In this document: in pieces, positions 13,266-14,567 of the stretch
How the letters are laid out: each line of letters begins with the position of its first letter
Position numbering within the stretch: position 1 is the stretch's first letter
Source: Spirochaetaceae bacterium
GTDB lineage: Bacteria > Spirochaetota > Spirochaetia > DSM-27196 > SKKC01
DNA: 14,567 nt
Direction of reading: 5' to 3'
Assembly (NCBI GenBank): GCA_003552745.1
Contig: PUOG01000293.1
Location: 1 to 14,567, forward strand
The notes under the pieces: generated by a model
What the model was told of the DNA's origin: nothing
What the model saw: the letters and a program-made list of their open reading frames with translations, nothing else
Database searches by the model: none
Program-made: the position numbers and the translations under genes

Positions 13266-14162
13266 TCACAGCCAGCCGAGCGTCACGGTCGCCACCACGA
13301 ACACAGCGAGTGCCCACACGTAGTAGGCGAAGTACCTGAACTTCGCCCGGTAGAGCAGCGTCACCACCAGTTTCAATGCGAAGGTCCCGACGATCGCCGC
13401 GACGGCGAAGCCGGTGAGCTGGGCAGCGAGGCTGATGGAAACCGGGCCGGTCTCACTCAGTGCGAGTATACTCTGCAGCCCTGTCGCGGCGATAATCGTG
13501 GGAAACGCTATGAAGAAGCTGTACTGTGCAGCCCACGGCCGCTTCAGACCGACCGCAAGCGCTGCCACGATCGTCAGACCGCTGCGGCTGAGCCCCGGCA
13601 GCAGGCTGAGAGCCTGTGCGACACCGATCGCAACAGCGACAGCGAGCGTGATGTCCCGCAGTCCGCGCGTCCTCGGCGGAACGACATCGGTCCAGTACAG
13701 CAGGACGCCGGTCAGCGCAAGCGTGGCGGCGATCGTAATCGGCCGGGCGAACACCTGTTCTGCCACCCGAAAGAGCGGGAGGCCGAGCGCACCGGAAACG
13801 GCGGTGGAAACGAGCCCGAGAATCAGGAGCTTGCTGAACAGATAGCGGGGACGGAGAGGGGTGCCCGATCCGCCTGCTGCACCAGACAGACTCGGAGCCG
13901 TACCACCGTTGGAAAACTCCCTGAACAGAGACCGGAGAAAACCGGCCAATTGACGGCGAAAGACAATCGCGATCGACACGAGTGTACCGACGTGAACGAC
14001 CAGGTCGAAAAGCAGCATCTCCGGAGTTTCGGGATTCGGCAACGCGGACCCGCGGCGGATCAGAAAATGCTGTGAAAGCACGAGGTGACTCGTCGAGCTG
14101 ACGGGGAAGAACATGAAAATCCCCTGGATGGCACCGAGGAAGATCGCTTCGAGAATCGTCAT
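13266..14162 (-). CDS. uppP: UppP/BacA-family undecaprenyl-diphosphatase homologue with altered active site
   Basis: A 298-residue, very hydrophobic polytopic membrane protein of the UppP (BacA) family, which removes phosphate from undecaprenyl diphosphate to recycle the cell-wall lipid carrier. FPVSSTSHL (19-27) matches the PVSSTGH signature, with Ser and His26 kept. QALSLLPGLSRSG (183-195) keeps Arg193, and the repeat after it (AAQYSFFIAFPTIIAAT) and the C-terminal YRFI-like end are normal. The (E/Q)xxxE motif of the first re-entrant loop reads Q13-G-I-F-M17: the second glutamate, essential in E. coli BacA (E21), is Met, and G29 is Ser25. An insert of about 20 residues (84-105, Gly/Ser-rich) explains its length. 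The ATG at 14162 lacks a Shine-Dalgarno and follows the upstream stop by 9 bp, so translation is probably coupled. The activity is therefore uncertain. Confidence 0.9.
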   Translation of the reverse strand: MTILEAIFLGAIQGIFMFFPVSSTSHLVLSQHFLIRRGSALPNPETPEMLLFDLVVHVGTLVSIAIVFRRQLAGFLRSLFREFSNGGTAPSLSGAAGGSGTPLRPRYLFSKLLILGLVSTAVSGALGLPLFRVAEQVFARPITIAATLALTGVLLYWTDVVPPRTRGLRDITLAVAVAIGVAQALSLLPGLSRSGLTIVAALAVGLKRPWAAQYSFFIAFPTIIAATGLQSILALSETGPVSISLAAQLTGFAVAAIVGTFALKLVVTLLYRAKFRYFAYYVWALAVFVVATVTLGWL

Positions 14163-14171
14163 GGGGTGCCG

Positions 14172-14567
14172 CTACTCTACCGGATTCGCGGACGTATTGG
14201 AAAGGGATGTTTTGTATACCTGCCGGTGTGCTCGCTCGAGCGGACTATTCTGCTCTTCGGAGACCTGCCGCTGAACGGCGACCGCCTCCTCGGTCAGGTA
14301 TTCGAGCAGAGCAAGCTCTTCGTCAGGGTAACCGTTGGGGTGACGACTTCTCATCGAGGCGACGCTTGCCACGAGCCAGAACAGACTCAACGACAACCGC
14401 GTCATCCGTCGCAAGTGGAACTGGTGCTCGCCGGCACGCACCCCGTATCGGGTGAACCCGTCACGAAACAGTCCGCGAAACATCGATTCGGAGCGGGCGG
14501 CGACGCGAAGCGCCCGATCGAGCTTCGGATGTCCGGCTCGCAAGCTCTTGAGCGGATTCATTCGCGA
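14172..14567 (-). CDS. C-terminal part of a probable acyl-CoA dehydrogenase-family protein, 5' end beyond window
   Basis: The minus-strand frame stays open to the window edge, so this is at least 131 residues and may be the tail of a longer protein; an internal ATG at 14561 would give 129 residues. The helical segment GEHQFHLRRMTRLSLSLFWL, VASVASMR, then DEELALLEYLTEEAVAVQRQ and HRQVYKTSLSNTSANP resembles the extra C-terminal domain of long-chain acyl-CoA dehydrogenases (VLCAD/ACAD9 type), including the order and spacing of its helices. This is recognition by pattern, not by a conserved catalytic motif, because the catalytic and FAD-binding parts would lie outside the window. It precedes the uppP homologue by 9 bp and is probably in the same operon. 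If the ATG at 14561 is real, it is a small helical protein of unknown function. Confidence 0.55.
   Translation of the reverse strand, partial: SRMNPLKSLRAGHPKLDRALRVAARSESMFRGLFRDGFTRYGVRAGEHQFHLRRMTRLSLSLFWLVASVASMRSRHPNGYPDEELALLEYLTEEAVAVQRQVSEEQNSPLERAHRQVYKTSLSNTSANPVE

Noticed and set aside
1..14567. tRNA, rRNA, CRISPR arrays, transposons, prophage genes
   Set aside because: No cloverleaf-like conserved segments, no regularly spaced repeats, no transposase or integrase motifs and no terminal inverted repeats were seen on either strand.

Overview
The window reads as an ordinary chromosomal stretch from a GC-rich bacterium, most likely a spirochaete (Spirochaetaceae or relative). The clearest clue is the sugar-binding protein at 3934-5277. 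Its signal peptide ends in an Ala/Gly-rich AAGAAEEEE segment, a pattern common in spirochaetal ABC substrate-binding proteins. The mature protein is very rich in Asp/Glu and appears to lack cysteine, which would also suit a salt-tolerant organism. This taxonomic call is inference; there is no rRNA or marker gene. I saw no tRNA, CRISPR array, transposase or phage gene.

Region A (1-8023) looks like a carbohydrate or sugar-acid utilisation locus. On the minus strand an AhpD-like (carboxymuconolactone decarboxylase fold) gene is followed by a PfkB kinase cut off by the window edge. Divergent from them is an IclR-family regulator (1486-2268). Then comes a plus-strand operon: aldehyde dehydrogenase, extracellular solute-binding protein and two MalF/MalG-type permeases, with no ATPase. 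A DapA/NAL-superfamily lyase with altered substrate-binding residues faces this operon. A working model, not proven by sequence, is import of an oligosaccharide or sugar derivative, oxidation of an aldehyde, retro-aldol cleavage of a 2-keto acid and phosphorylation of a sugar intermediate, under IclR control. The iclR and dehydrogenase promoters share an 18-bp element (15/18 identical), a good operator candidate.

Region B (8126-10326) holds a class I SAM-dependent methyltransferase and an FAD/NAD(P)H oxidoreductase of the ferredoxin-reductase/AIF type. Region C (10327-11675) is a two-gene operon, a predicted lipoprotein plus an unusually cysteine-rich MarR-type regulator, behind a perfect 16-bp palindrome that is probably the regulator's own operator.

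Region D (11708-14567) contains a minus-strand DUF434-type protein with a PIN/NYN-like putative nuclease half. Divergent from it is a three-helix membrane protein whose promoter places the transcript start at its ATG (a leaderless candidate), closed by a strong hairpin. A minus-strand pair follows: the C-terminal part of a probable acyl-CoA dehydrogenase-family protein, then an UppP/BacA-family protein in which the key glutamate of the (E/Q)xxxE motif is methionine.

I do not see a clearly new multi-gene defence or mobile system. The items most worth following are the UppP homologue without its catalytic glutamate, the Cys-rich MarR/lipoprotein module with its palindrome, the altered DapA-family lyase in the sugar locus, and the DUF434 protein.
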